This document shows, one piece after another, positions 41,641 to 50,250 of a DNA stretch of 64,000 bases. The number at the start of each line of letters is the position of its first letter. The stretch's first letter is position 1. Under the pieces are notes generated by a model that saw nothing but the letters and a program-made list of their open reading frames with translations, did no database searches and had not been told where the DNA came from. The translations under genes were made by a program, and so were the position numbers. Where the stretch lies: assembly GCA_017526785.1 (NCBI GenBank), contig JAFXQV010000027.1:105876-169875 (forward strand). Reading direction: 5' to 3'. The DNA comes from Oscillibacter sp. GTDB taxonomy: Bacteria; Bacillota; Clostridia; Oscillospirales; Oscillospiraceae.

Positions 41641-41839
41641 ACGGTTTTTGGGGAAATTCACAACTTTTTAGGGAAACCAAGGGAAGCGTGTCAAAATATT
41701 CTCAGAAAATTTCCGGCCTTTCGCTTGTAATTTATTCCACATTATGGTATTTTATGGATAAACAGAGATACGCCACGATTTGTGTCGGATGTTCTCTGCA
41801 TTCGCTGAAACGCTGTAATTGTTGAAGGAGGAACTGAAG

Positions 41840-42604
41840 ATGATGGAGGAACGCAAGACGGTTCTACTGGCGGACGCCAACCCGGAATTCCGCGCCATGC
41901 TGCGCGATGAAATCGACGCGTGCGGTGAATTTCATGTTGTGGCCTGTGTGGACAGCGGCACGCGGGCGCTGGAAGAAATCCTGTCCAAGTCCCCGGACAT
42001 GGTCGTTATGGACGCCATTCTGCCCGGCAAGGACGCGCTTTCCATCCTGCGATATCTGCGGGAGAACAACAAGGGCCTGAAAACGGTACTCTACTCCTCG
42101 TTCTGCAACGACGCCATGCTGTCCGAAGCGCACCATCTGGGCGCGAATTACTTTCTTCCCAAGCCGTTTGACATCCCCGACCTGCTGGACAGAATGCGCT
42201 ACACGCTCCGTCCGGCGACAGTACCCGTATCGAAGCACGACCTGTCCCTGAAAAGCATTGTCACCTCCATCATCCACGAAATCGGCGTCCCGGCACATAT
42301 CAAGGGGTACCAATACCTCCGCGAGGCCATCATGATGACCGTCGAGGACATGGACTCCATCAACGCCGTGACGAAGGTACTGTATCCGGCCGTGGCGCGG
42401 GAGTACAAAACCACGGCCTCCCGCGTCGAACGCGCCATACGGCACGCAATCGAAGTCGCGTGGGACCGTGGGGATTTGGAAGTCCTGCAAAAGTATTTCG
42501 GATACACCGTCAGCAACTCCAAGGGCAAGCCGACCAACTCCGAGTTTATCGCCCTCATCGCCGACCGGGTTTTATTGGGCTATGAGCGTTCCGCCGTACT
42601 CTGA
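41840..42604 (+). CDS. spo0A: Spo0A, master regulator of sporulation
   Basis: A 254-residue response regulator. The receiver domain has phospho-Asp58 ([15 protein letters not shown]) and Lys in YFLPKPFD. The effector domain is diagnostic: [36 protein letters not shown], and [21 protein letters not shown], which binds 0A boxes. The usual DD acidic pair reads D12-A13 here. Start at 41840 with AAGGAGG eight bases upstream; an earlier TTG is part of that site. Present only in endospore formers and relatives. It converges on coaX with a 25-bp overlap. spoIVB is not upstream. Confidence 0.96.
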   Translation: MMEERKTVLLADANPEFRAMLRDEIDACGEFHVVACVDSGTRALEEILSKSPDMVVMDAILPGKDALSILRYLRENNKGLKTVLYSSFCNDAMLSEAHHLGANYFLPKPFDIPDLLDRMRYTLRPATVPVSKHDLSLKSIVTSIIHEIGVPAHIKGYQYLREAIMMTVEDMDSINAVTKVLYPAVAREYKTTASRVERAIRHAIEVAWDRGDLEVLQKYFGYTVSNSKGKPTNSEFIALIADRVLLGYERSAVL

Positions 42605-43371
42605 CAGTTTTTCTGATAGATACTCCAAAGGCCGTTCATGAGCAGATACTTGTCGTATACAATCTCGTTGCGGCAGTAGCGGACAATCACGGGGGCGTTT
42701 CCGCCCGTGGCGACGGCGGTCACGACCCGCCCCCGGAACTCGTCCCGGATACGGTCTATGATGCCGTCGAGCATGCAGGCCGTGCCGTAGACGATGCCCG
42801 CGCGCATGCACTCCTCTGTCGTGCGCCCGATAAGCGCTTTGGGGCGCTGAATCGAGATATCCGGCAACTGCGCGGCGCTGTGGCTGAGCGCCTCCAGCGA
42901 CACCCCCACGCCCGGCAACAGCAGGCCGCCCTCGTACGTCCGCCCCTCCGTGATGACCCCGATTGTCGTGGCGGTACCCATGTCGATAGTGACAATGGGC
43001 GGCGCGAAGCGTTCCAGCGCCGCCACGGCGTCCGCCACGATATCCGCGCCCATCTGCGCCTGCACGGACAGGCGGATGTTGAGACCCGTCCGGATTCCCG
43101 GGCTGACGACCATCGGCGGGCGTCCGAGCAGACGCGCCAGCGCCTTTTCCATCATGAAGTTGAGCGGCGGAACCACACTGCACAGTATCGCCCCCGTGAC
43201 TTCTCTATGGGAATGCCCGTAGAGCGCGAACAGGTTCATCAGGTCAATGGAAATCTGGTCGGCGGTTTTCCGGCTGTCAGTGTTGAGGGAGGCCAGAAAG
43301 CACAATTCCCGGCTCTCCCGGAACAGCCCAATGGAAGTCGTGGAGTTGCCCACATCGACCGCTAACAGCAT
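42580..43371 (-). CDS. coaX: Type III pantothenate kinase
   Basis: First step of coenzyme A synthesis from pantothenate. A 263-residue ASKHA-fold kinase with [16 protein letters not shown] (phosphate 1), the [11 protein letters not shown] motif, [14 protein letters not shown] (phosphate 2) and TGGNAPV. Type III enzymes are not inhibited by CoA. The C terminus overlaps the spo0A end on the opposite strand by 25 bp. Confidence 0.95.
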   Translation of the reverse strand: MLLAVDVGNSTTSIGLFRESRELCFLASLNTDSRKTADQISIDLMNLFALYGHSHREVTGAILCSVVPPLNFMMEKALARLLGRPPMVVSPGIRTGLNIRLSVQAQMGADIVADAVAALERFAPPIVTIDMGTATTIGVITEGRTYEGGLLLPGVGVSLEALSHSAAQLPDISIQRPKALIGRTTEECMRAGIVYGTACMLDGIIDRIRDEFRGRVVTAVATGGNAPVIVRYCRNEIVYDKYLLMNGLWSIYQKNCQSTAERS

Positions 43372-43400
43372 AACACCGTCCCCTTTCCGGAAAACTGGAA

Positions 43401-43457
43401 GCGGTTCCCGTTCCGGAACCGCCTCACGGCACCCTCCCCCGGCGCGGGAGAGGGTGC
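43401..43457 (-). terminator. Tandem hairpins between coaX and the 157-aa gene
   Basis: Stems 43401-43408 with 43415-43422 and 43429-43436 with 43450-43457. Leftward, the first-named is followed by CAGTTTTCC, giving a plausible terminator for the gene at 43460-43933. The second has TTTTA only on its rightward side. Confidence 0.5.
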
Positions 43458-43459
43458 TT

Positions 43460-43933
43460 TTATGCGCGGAGAAAGACCGCTTTCAGAATGCCGAGCAGTT
43501 TTCCGCCGTATTCGCCGAACAGCGGGAGCAGGGACGCGAGTTTGTCCTTGTCGTCGAGGAACGGCTTAATCAAGTCCCACGCTTTTTGATTGGCGTCCGG
43601 CACCGCTTCCGCCGCGCCGGTGTCCGGCACCGCCTCCGCCGGGCGCACGGTCTGCAACGCGGCAACCAGCGGAGCCAGTTTCAGCAGAACCGACGGGGAG
43701 AGCTTGCTTTTGGCCGCCAGAGACAGCAGACCCGTTTTCAAGGCCTCGAGTTTTTCCGCGTCCAGAAAGTTTGTGTTCCGGATGACTTCTGCCAGCGCGC
43801 CCAAGTCGCCGAAATTCAGTCCGGCGGCAGGATTTGCCGCGCCGCTCTGACTTGTGCCGCCGTTCTGGCTGGCCGCGGCTCCGAGAATGGAATTCACGGT
43901 ATTCAGAATGTCGCCCGCGTTCAAGTTTGCCAT
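43460..43933 (-). CDS. Helical protein of unknown function (157 aa)
   Basis: Starts MANLNAGDILNTVNSILGAAA behind AAAGGAG eight bases upstream. The protein is Ala/Leu-rich and predicted helical, with a linker of GAANPAAG type, a repeated AEAVPD motif (about 100-115) and an amphipathic C terminus (LLPLFGEYGGKLLGILKAVF). No signal peptide or catalytic motif is seen. No family is recognised. It lies upstream and opposite to the TerY-type operon, with no shown link. Confidence 0.7.
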   Translation of the reverse strand: MANLNAGDILNTVNSILGAAASQNGGTSQSGAANPAAGLNFGDLGALAEVIRNTNFLDAEKLEALKTGLLSLAAKSKLSPSVLLKLAPLVAALQTVRPAEAVPDTGAAEAVPDANQKAWDLIKPFLDDKDKLASLLPLFGEYGGKLLGILKAVFLRA

Positions 43934-44061
43934 GTCTGCCACTCCTTTGCGAAAGTCATACAATGCCATGTTCCGTATCTTACCACGCCCGGCGCGGGAT
44001 TTCAACCGCTTTCGCGAAATCAAGGCCGACACGCTTTTGTAACCAAAATTTAATACTTGCG

Positions 44062-44090
44062 TTGACAAAGCGCGTGGAATCGGGTATGAT
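44062..44090 (+). promoter_or_regulatory. Promoter of the kinase-vWA-PP2C-RM operon
   Basis: TTGACA (44062-44067) and TATGAT (44085-44090) with 17 bp spacing; AAAGGGGGG follows before the first ATG at 44113. It is the only strong promoter seen for the six genes. Confidence 0.85.
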
Positions 44091-44112
44091 GAACCGTAAA
44101 GGGGGGTTGTAT

Positions 44113-45408
44113 ATGCCAACGCTGGAAAACGGTTTCCATTTGCGGACGGAGTTCCACCGGGATTTGACGGTCAATCGGCTTCTGGGCGAGGGCGGACAGG
44201 GCGAAGTCTATCACGTCACCTGCGACGGACAGCCCGCCGCCCTGAAATGGTACAAGAAAGACAGCCTCAAAAATCCCGACGCCTTCCGGGAAAACCTGCG
44301 TCAGAACATCATGCGCGGCGCGCCGAGCCGGGAATTCCTCTGGCCTCTCGACCTGACCGGATGGGAGCGCGGCAGTTTCGGCTACGTCATGGACTTGCGC
44401 CCCGACGGCTATTACGACATCACCGATTTTACGCTTTGCCATGTGCGCTTTCCGTCCTACAAGGCGGTCATCGACGCCTGTCTCTCGATTGTCTCCGCGT
44501 TCCGCATTCTCCATAACGACGGCTACAGCTACCAAGACCTCAACGACGGCAATTTCTTTATCAACCCGCGAAACGGGAAAGTCCTCATCGGCGACAACGA
44601 CAATGTGGCACCCGACAAGACCGAGACGGGCATTGTCGGCAAGCCGCGCTACATGGCACCGGAAATCGTACTCCGAAAGAACATGCCCGACAGCCTGAGT
44701 GACCGCTTTTCCATGTCGGTCATACTCTATATGCTCTTCTGCCTGAATCACCCGCTGGAGGGACAGCGTTACCTCGTCCCGGCGCTGACGCCCGTGTTAG
44801 AGGAAAAGCTATATGGCAGTGAAGCGCTGTTTATGATGGACCCCGACGACCACGCCAACGCGCCGAATCCCGCCGTACACGGCAACTCTATCAAAGTCTG
44901 GGGCTGTCTGCCGGATTATATGCGGAAAATCTTTCTGGACGCGTTCAGCCGGAAAGCGTTGGAGAAGCCGTCGGCGCGTCCGAGCGAGGCCGTGTGGCTC
45001 AACACCTTGACGCGCTTCCGAAGCGACATTGTGCCGTGTACATGCGGCAACGAGATTTTCACCCGCGACGGGAAGCCGCGCAAGTGCGAGAAATGCGGGC
45101 GTCCGGCACAAATTCCGTTTCGGTTACAGTTCAGCCAGTACGCGATTCCGGCCGTGCGCGGGAGCCGCATTTACCGCTGTCAGTTAGGCGTCTGCGACGC
45201 CAAGGACGCGTTAAGCCCCGTGGGAATGGTCGTGGCCAAGGAGAACCGCCCCGACATTCTGGGAATCCGTAACAAGAGTGACCGCCGCTGGGACGCCGTG
45301 ACCAGCAGGGGCGAGGCGCGGAAAGTCGCCCCCGAGGAGACAATCCCGCTGAAAGACGGAATCCGCTTCACGGCCTGCGGGGAGAACATCGAAATTCTGT
45401 CCAACTGA
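44113..45408 (+). CDS. Ser/Thr protein kinase of a TerY-phosphorylation triad
   Basis: A 431-residue kinase. Glycine loop LLGEGGQGEVYHV, Lys in AALKWYKK, catalytic loop SYQDLNDGNFFIN (D and N kept, HR replaced), and the metal loop GDNDN where most kinases have DFG, then KPRYMAPEIV. After the kinase (about residue 310) a zinc ribbon follows (CTCGNEIF, KCEKCGRP) and an FHA-like or beta-rich tail. No membrane segment: cytoplasmic. It heads an operon with a vWA protein and PP2C, the composition described for TerY-P triads. Start at 44113 with a strong ribosome-binding site. Confidence 0.88.
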   Translation: MPTLENGFHLRTEFHRDLTVNRLLGEGGQGEVYHVTCDGQPAALKWYKKDSLKNPDAFRENLRQNIMRGAPSREFLWPLDLTGWERGSFGYVMDLRPDGYYDITDFTLCHVRFPSYKAVIDACLSIVSAFRILHNDGYSYQDLNDGNFFINPRNGKVLIGDNDNVAPDKTETGIVGKPRYMAPEIVLRKNMPDSLSDRFSMSVILYMLFCLNHPLEGQRYLVPALTPVLEEKLYGSEALFMMDPDDHANAPNPAVHGNSIKVWGCLPDYMRKIFLDAFSRKALEKPSARPSEAVWLNTLTRFRSDIVPCTCGNEIFTRDGKPRKCEKCGRPAQIPFRLQFSQYAIPAVRGSRIYRCQLGVCDAKDALSPVGMVVAKENRPDILGIRNKSDRRWDAVTSRGEARKVAPEETIPLKDGIRFTACGENIEILSN

Positions 45409-45449
45409 AATCAAATCCGCCGCAACCTGCGCGAGAAAGTGAGGACGTT

Positions 45450-46217
45450 ATGCCGACCACGAATGAATTGACCGATATGCCCCGCAAAGACCTGCACATC
45501 TTCTATATTCTGGACACGTCCGGGAGCATGGAGGGAACCAAAATCAGCGCGCTGAACCACGCCATGGACGAGACAATCGAAGTCCTGCGCACACTCTCAA
45601 AGCAGAACGCCGACGCGCGCCTGAAAATCGCCGTCCTGAGCTTCAACACCGGCGCGGAGTGGGTCACAGCCAACGGCCCCGAATATCTGGAAGAACATTT
45701 CGAGTACGAGTATCTGGAAGCCGGCGGACTGACCGACATGGGCGCGGCTCTGCGCGAACTCAACGGCAAACTCTCACAACATGAATTTTTAGGCTCCATG
45801 ATGGGCGCGTTAATGCCGGTCATGATTTTCATGACCGACGGCTACGCCACCGACAACTACGAGGAAGCGTTAGAGGAAATCCGGAAAAACCGCTGGTTCG
45901 CCCGCGGCACAAAAATCGGGTTCGCGCTCGGAGAGGACGCCGATGTGAAAATGATTTCGTCCATTGTGGGCAACAGCGAGGCCGTCATCCGCGTGACGGA
46001 CAACGAGTTATTCCGGCGCTTAATGCGGTTCGTGTCGGTCACGTCGTCGATGGTGCGCTCACAGTCCGCTACGGCCGACAGCGCCCCCTCCGGCGCGGAA
46101 ATCCTCCAGCGGGTCGACGGAATCCCCGACGAAGCCAAGGTCAGTCTCGAAAAGGACGACTACAACCCCGAACCCAAAATGCAAGAGGACGACGACTGGG
46201 GTGATGACAAGTGGTAA
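45450..46217 (+). CDS. terY: TerY-like von Willebrand factor A protein
   Basis: A 255-residue protein with a complete MIDAS metal site: DxSxS (ILDTSGSMEG), Thr (GGLTDMGAAL) and Asp (IFMTDGYATD). The vWA domain covers about 12-200; the tail is acidic (EDDDWGDDKW). This matches TerY-type vWA proteins in tellurium-resistance-linked stress systems, where it probably scaffolds the phosphorylated complex. Unlike many TerY proteins it lacks the C-terminal zinc domain, which is a separate gene at 49763. It overlaps PP2C by seven bases. Confidence 0.87.
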   Translation: MPTTNELTDMPRKDLHIFYILDTSGSMEGTKISALNHAMDETIEVLRTLSKQNADARLKIAVLSFNTGAEWVTANGPEYLEEHFEYEYLEAGGLTDMGAALRELNGKLSQHEFLGSMMGALMPVMIFMTDGYATDNYEEALEEIRKNRWFARGTKIGFALGEDADVKMISSIVGNSEAVIRVTDNELFRRLMRFVSVTSSMVRSQSATADSAPSGAEILQRVDGIPDEAKVSLEKDDYNPEPKMQEDDDWGDDKW

Positions 46218-47599
46218 CCTACAGTTTCAGCAGTACGGCGCGGGGGGCGTCGCATATTGAGCGGAAAATCCCCTGCGAGGACGCGTCCGGCGCGTTCACG
46301 GCCGCCGACGGCGCGTTTCATATTATCGCCGTCGCGGACGGCCACGGCGACCCGCGCTGTTTCCGGAGCCGTGCGGGTGCGGAAATGGCCGTCTCCGTCG
46401 CCATGGACTTTCTCAAGGAAGTGGCGGCCGAGAAGCAGGCCGCGTCCGAAACCTTGCGGGAGCGATTCTTTCACGACATATTCGCAAACGCCCGCTATCG
46501 TCAATTGGAGTTCCGGCGCTGGACGGACGTTATTTTAAGCCGCTGGACGGACGCCATACGCCGGGACTACGAACAAAACCCGCCCGACGCCGGGGAAATG
46601 GAACTCTTGCCGGAACGCATGCGCGAGCCGGACGCCATTCCCCATATCTACGGCACAACATTAATGGCCGCGCTGTACTTCCCGCCCGCGCTCATGCTTC
46701 TGCAACAGGGCGACGGGCGCTGTGAGGTACTCTACGCCGACGGGCGCGCCGAGCAGCCCATTCCGTGGGACAGCCGCTGTGAGGGCAATGTCACGACTTC
46801 CCTGTGTGACCCCGACGCCACGGTCAGTTTCCGGAGCCGCATTTTGGACTTGCGCGAAACGCCCGTGATTGCCTGCTACATGGGTACCGACGGCGTCGAG
46901 GACGCCTTCCGCGACACCTACGCCGACCTCGGCGAAAGCCATGCCTTAATGGGCGGCGTGCATACGTTCTACAAGTCCCTGAGTTGTGAGGCGGCGTCGC
47001 GTACGCCCGGCGGGTTGTCGGCGTATCTCGCGGAAATGCTTCCGGGGTTCAGCATGCGCGGCCTGTACGGCTACGGCGGCAGTTGGGACGACGTGTCGGT
47101 AGCGGGCATTGTGTGCCCGGAGGAGCTGGCGCGTTTCGCCGAACTCTGGCGCATGGATGTCAGGCGATACGGACTGGAAGAAGGCCTCTTCTGGAAGGGC
47201 GACGAACTCCGGAGCGGGGCGCGGAAATACGAAACTCTCTCCAAGCGGATGCGCGACGCGCAAAGCCGCTTGGACTTGGTTCGAGAGGAGTATTCCATGT
47301 ACCATGAGGAATTGGCGTTTCTGATGGTCAGCAAAACGTCGCTGGAAAAGACGCCGGGGAATCACGCGGAGGAATTGGGACAGCTCGCGGAGGAAATCCG
47401 GCAACGGGAGCGCTTGCAAGCCGCTTGTGAGGGCAGTCTGAAAGCCCGGAAACGGGAGTTCGAGGACGCCGAAAGAGCCTTTTCCGCGTACGACGCGAAA
47501 TATCAGGCGGTCAAAGCGGAACGGCGTCAACTGCTGTCGGAACTGCTGGCGCTCTCCAACACGGACAGCGCCTCCGCCGGAGACGGGGGTTCTTCATGA
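46211..47599 (+). CDS. PP2C-family protein phosphatase with coiled-coil tail
   Basis: A 462-residue metal-dependent phosphatase. Metal-binding motifs are in CEDASGAF, VADGHGDPR, and YMGTDGVEDAF; later GGSWDDVSVAGIV. Residues about 345-450 are strongly charged and helical (coiled coil). It forms, with the kinase and vWA protein, a phosphorylation switch. GTG start inside the end of the vWA gene; the stop overlaps the restriction gene start (ATGA). Confidence 0.87.
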   Translation: MVTYSFSSTARGASHIERKIPCEDASGAFTAADGAFHIIAVADGHGDPRCFRSRAGAEMAVSVAMDFLKEVAAEKQAASETLRERFFHDIFANARYRQLEFRRWTDVILSRWTDAIRRDYEQNPPDAGEMELLPERMREPDAIPHIYGTTLMAALYFPPALMLLQQGDGRCEVLYADGRAEQPIPWDSRCEGNVTTSLCDPDATVSFRSRILDLRETPVIACYMGTDGVEDAFRDTYADLGESHALMGGVHTFYKSLSCEAASRTPGGLSAYLAEMLPGFSMRGLYGYGGSWDDVSVAGIVCPEELARFAELWRMDVRRYGLEEGLFWKGDELRSGARKYETLSKRMRDAQSRLDLVREEYSMYHEELAFLMVSKTSLEKTPGNHAEELGQLAEEIRQRERLQAACEGSLKARKREFEDAERAFSAYDAKYQAVKAERRQLLSELLALSNTDSASAGDGGSS

Positions 47600-48244
47600 G
47601 ACCAGTTCTGACAATTGAACAGTTGATAAAATCGGCGGGAATCTTCTGTAGGGAAGAAGAAGCGCGGAATCATGTCCAGTTAATCGGCGTCACGGACGGA
47701 AAGACGGTCGGGGCGTATGTGGAACACGCGTTTCGGAAGTTTTTGCAATCCCGTTACGAATTTGAGGCGGGAAACAGCGCGAAGGGAATCGACCTGCCGG
47801 GCGGAGGTATTCTGACGGACATTAAAGTAACTTCTGTCACACAGCCGCAGTCCAGTTGCCCGTTCCGAAACGCGCGTCAGAAGATTTTCGGCCTCGGCTA
47901 ATCTGCTTGTGTTCGTCTATGAGAAATCGGACGCGGAAAACGCCTGTACTCTGCGCTTCACGCATTGCGCGTTTATCGACAAAGACCGAACCGGAGATTT
48001 CACCACCACGAAGCGTCTGCGGGAAATGCTCTCTGACGGCGCGAACCGTGAGGACATTATCGCCTATCTGCAGGACAGAAATGTGCCGGGGGACGAAATC
48101 ATCTATGGGAACTTAGCCGACGAAATCCTGTCCCGTACGCCGGAACAGGGCTATTTGACCGTCAGCAACGCCTTACAGTGGCGGCTACAGTACGCAAGGG
48201 TCATCGAACTGGGAAACCGCGTTTCCGGGGTCGTGAACCTGTGA
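47596..48244 (+). pseudogene. Type II-like restriction endonuclease gene with a frameshift
   Basis: Two frames make one protein of about 215 residues. The first (47596-47901) has a PD-(D/E)xK site: KGIDLPGGG then TDIKVTSVTQPQSSCPF. It stops after ARQKIFGLG at TAA. The continuation (from about 47900, reading NLLVFVYEKSD) is in the next frame and ends at 48244. Adding one base in GGCTAATCTG would restore GLGYNLLVFVYEKSD. The short deletion therefore inactivates the enzyme unless it is a sequencing error or programmed slip. The downstream partner methyltransferase is intact and overlaps its end. Confidence 0.85.
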
Positions 48245-49758
48245 GCGGGAAACGGGAGTACGGGGACTATCAGACACCGCCCCGCTTCGCTGAAAAGGTG
48301 TGTCTGTATCTGAAAGACTGCCGGAATGTCCGCCCCGCCGCAGTCGTGGAACCGACTTGCGGCGTGGGAAACTTTCTGCGCGGCGGCTTGATGTTCTCCG
48401 CCGAGGCCTATTACGGCGTGGAACTCAATCCCGACTACTGCGCGGTCTGCGGGGACACTATCCGGGACGAGAGGGTACACATTATCCAAGGCAACGTGTT
48501 TTCGGTTCGGTTCCGCGCCCTGACGCGGAACCGTTCCCCGGTGCTGGTCATCGGGAATCCCCCGTGGGTCACGAACAGCACACTCTCCGCGCTTGATTCC
48601 GGCAATCTGCCGCCGAAAGCCAATTTCAAGGGCTTGCGTGGGCTGGACGCCAAAACCGGAGCGGCGAATTTTGATATCTGTGAAGCCGTCATTTTGCGCC
48701 TGATTCGGGAATACCGGGGTTCCCGGACGCTCATTGCCATGCTCTGCAAAACGTCCGTGGCGCGGAACGTGTTTCAGGAGTTAAAGCGGACAAAAACGCC
48801 GTTTGAATTCTGCGACCTGCTGGAATTTGACGCTTGGAAAGTGTTTGGTGTCCACGCGAGCGCCTGCCTCCTGCTGGTTCAGCTTACGGACAGGGAGCTG
48901 TCCCCGGATGTGTCCTGTGTGTACGACTTCGAGAACCCGGCCGAGGCCAAGTCACGCTTCCGGTTTGCCAATGGGCAGTGCGAGCGCGAGGCCGCGCAAG
49001 ATTCCCTTGACGGACACTGCTGTTTTGCGTGGCGGCAGGGCGTCAAACACGACTGCGCGAAAGTCATGGAGCTGACGTATCACAACGGCGTCCTCTGCAA
49101 CGGACACAAGGTGCCTGTCGCAATCGAACCCGATTTTGTATTTCCGCTGGTCAAGAGCAGTATGTTCAAGACGCCTGTTGTCAACCGTTTTTCAAAATGC
49201 GTTCTTGTGACCCAGCGAAAGCCCCGCGAGGATACGGCGCACATCGCCCATGAAGCCCCGGAGACATGGGCATATCTCAACCGTTACCGGGATTCGTTTG
49301 AAAAGCGGAAAAGTTCGATTTATCGCAGCGCGCCGCCGTTCTCCATGTTCGGCGTGGGGGATTATTCCTACGCGCGGTATAAAGTGGGCGTCAGCGGATT
49401 TTATAAAGAGCCGCTGTTCTCCCTCCTGTACTCCGGGGACGGAAAGCCGGTCATGACCGACGACACCAGTTATTTTCTCCCGTTCGAGCAGTACGATTTG
49501 GCTTACGTCGCCATGCTTCTGCTGAATTCGGAACGGGTGCGGGGCTTTCTAACCGGGATTGCGTTTCCCGATATGAAACGCCCCTATACGAAACAGGTTC
49601 TCTCCCGGCTGGACTTCCGGAAAATCGTCCGGGAAATTTCCCTTGACGAACTGCGGCGCACGGAACAAAATTTGAATTTGGCTTGCTACGTAACCGATTC
49701 CATGTACGCGGAATTTCAAGGTTTCGTGGAATCGGCGGAGACGCGTAAAGGAGCGTGA
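48241..49758 (+). CDS. Adenine-type DNA methyltransferase of a restriction-modification system
   Basis: A 505-residue N6-adenine methyltransferase. SAM motif I is VVEPTCGVGNFLRGG, preceded by the YGDYQTPPRFAEKV start seen in type II/IIG enzymes, and the catalytic motif IV is VIGNPPWVTNS. The C-terminal half is a probable target-recognition domain (about 290-490). GTG start overlapping the nuclease stop (GTGA). Together with the frameshifted nuclease it forms an R-M pair. The methyltransferase remains open, so the site should be methylated without cutting. Confidence 0.9.
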   Translation: MSGKREYGDYQTPPRFAEKVCLYLKDCRNVRPAAVVEPTCGVGNFLRGGLMFSAEAYYGVELNPDYCAVCGDTIRDERVHIIQGNVFSVRFRALTRNRSPVLVIGNPPWVTNSTLSALDSGNLPPKANFKGLRGLDAKTGAANFDICEAVILRLIREYRGSRTLIAMLCKTSVARNVFQELKRTKTPFEFCDLLEFDAWKVFGVHASACLLLVQLTDRELSPDVSCVYDFENPAEAKSRFRFANGQCEREAAQDSLDGHCCFAWRQGVKHDCAKVMELTYHNGVLCNGHKVPVAIEPDFVFPLVKSSMFKTPVVNRFSKCVLVTQRKPREDTAHIAHEAPETWAYLNRYRDSFEKRKSSIYRSAPPFSMFGVGDYSYARYKVGVSGFYKEPLFSLLYSGDGKPVMTDDTSYFLPFEQYDLAYVAMLLLNSERVRGFLTGIAFPDMKRPYTKQVLSRLDFRKIVREISLDELRRTEQNLNLACYVTDSMYAEFQGFVESAETRKGA

Positions 49759-49762
49759 CGAC

Positions 49763-50113
49763 ATGGAAGCGACGGTCATACTGGCGCGGTGTCCCGACAA
49801 CGGGCAGCTCTACGGCATGCGCACACAGAAAATGCCCGACGGCGACTGGCGGCGGAATTGGGCGTTTCCGGTCAATGCGCGTCAGGCCAAGTCCGAGGGT
49901 TACGACCGCATGGAAATTCGGGGCAGTCTGCGCTACGAGGCCGATTACCCCGGCTGCCCGTACTGCGGCGCGAAGAATCTGGTACAGTGCGGCAAGTGCG
50001 GGAAGCTGACCTGTTGGAAGGGCGGAAAGGCGCTTGTCTGCGGCTGGTGCGGAATCCGCGCGGAACGATTTGAGTGGGTGTCGGAAGTGCGCGTCAGCGG
50101 CGGCGACATGTGA
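49763..50113 (+). CDS. Free-standing TerY-C-like metal-binding protein
   Basis: A 116-residue protein with eight cysteines in four CxxC-type pairs: CPYCGAKN, CGKCGKLTC, and CGWC. The pattern CPYC..CGKC...C...CGWCG with flanking beta strands resembles the TerY-C zinc domain usually fused to TerY vWA proteins. Here it is separate, at the end of the operon, after the R-M genes. That links all six genes. Could alternatively be an unrelated zinc ribbon. Confidence 0.7.
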   Translation: MEATVILARCPDNGQLYGMRTQKMPDGDWRRNWAFPVNARQAKSEGYDRMEIRGSLRYEADYPGCPYCGAKNLVQCGKCGKLTCWKGGKALVCGWCGIRAERFEWVSEVRVSGGDM

Positions 50114-50183
50114 AAATGCAGGGCGTTTCGTGGAATCATGCAAAACACGCGGCGCGCAACCGGAAATTTCCCACAGATTGCCG

Positions 50184-50229
50184 TTGAAAGTGCAAGATAG
50201 TTGTGCTAAAATTGCAATCCGTGATTGCA
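50184..50229 (+). promoter_or_regulatory. Citrate synthase promoter with operator-like palindrome
   Basis: TTGAAA (50184-50189) and TAAAAT (50207-50212), 17 bp apart. A 6-5-6 inverted repeat TGCAAT-CCGTG-ATTGCA (50213-50229) lies directly at the transcription start, suited to repression. Confidence 0.65.
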
Positions 50230-50250
50230 CCGTGCAAGGAGGTTTCGGTT

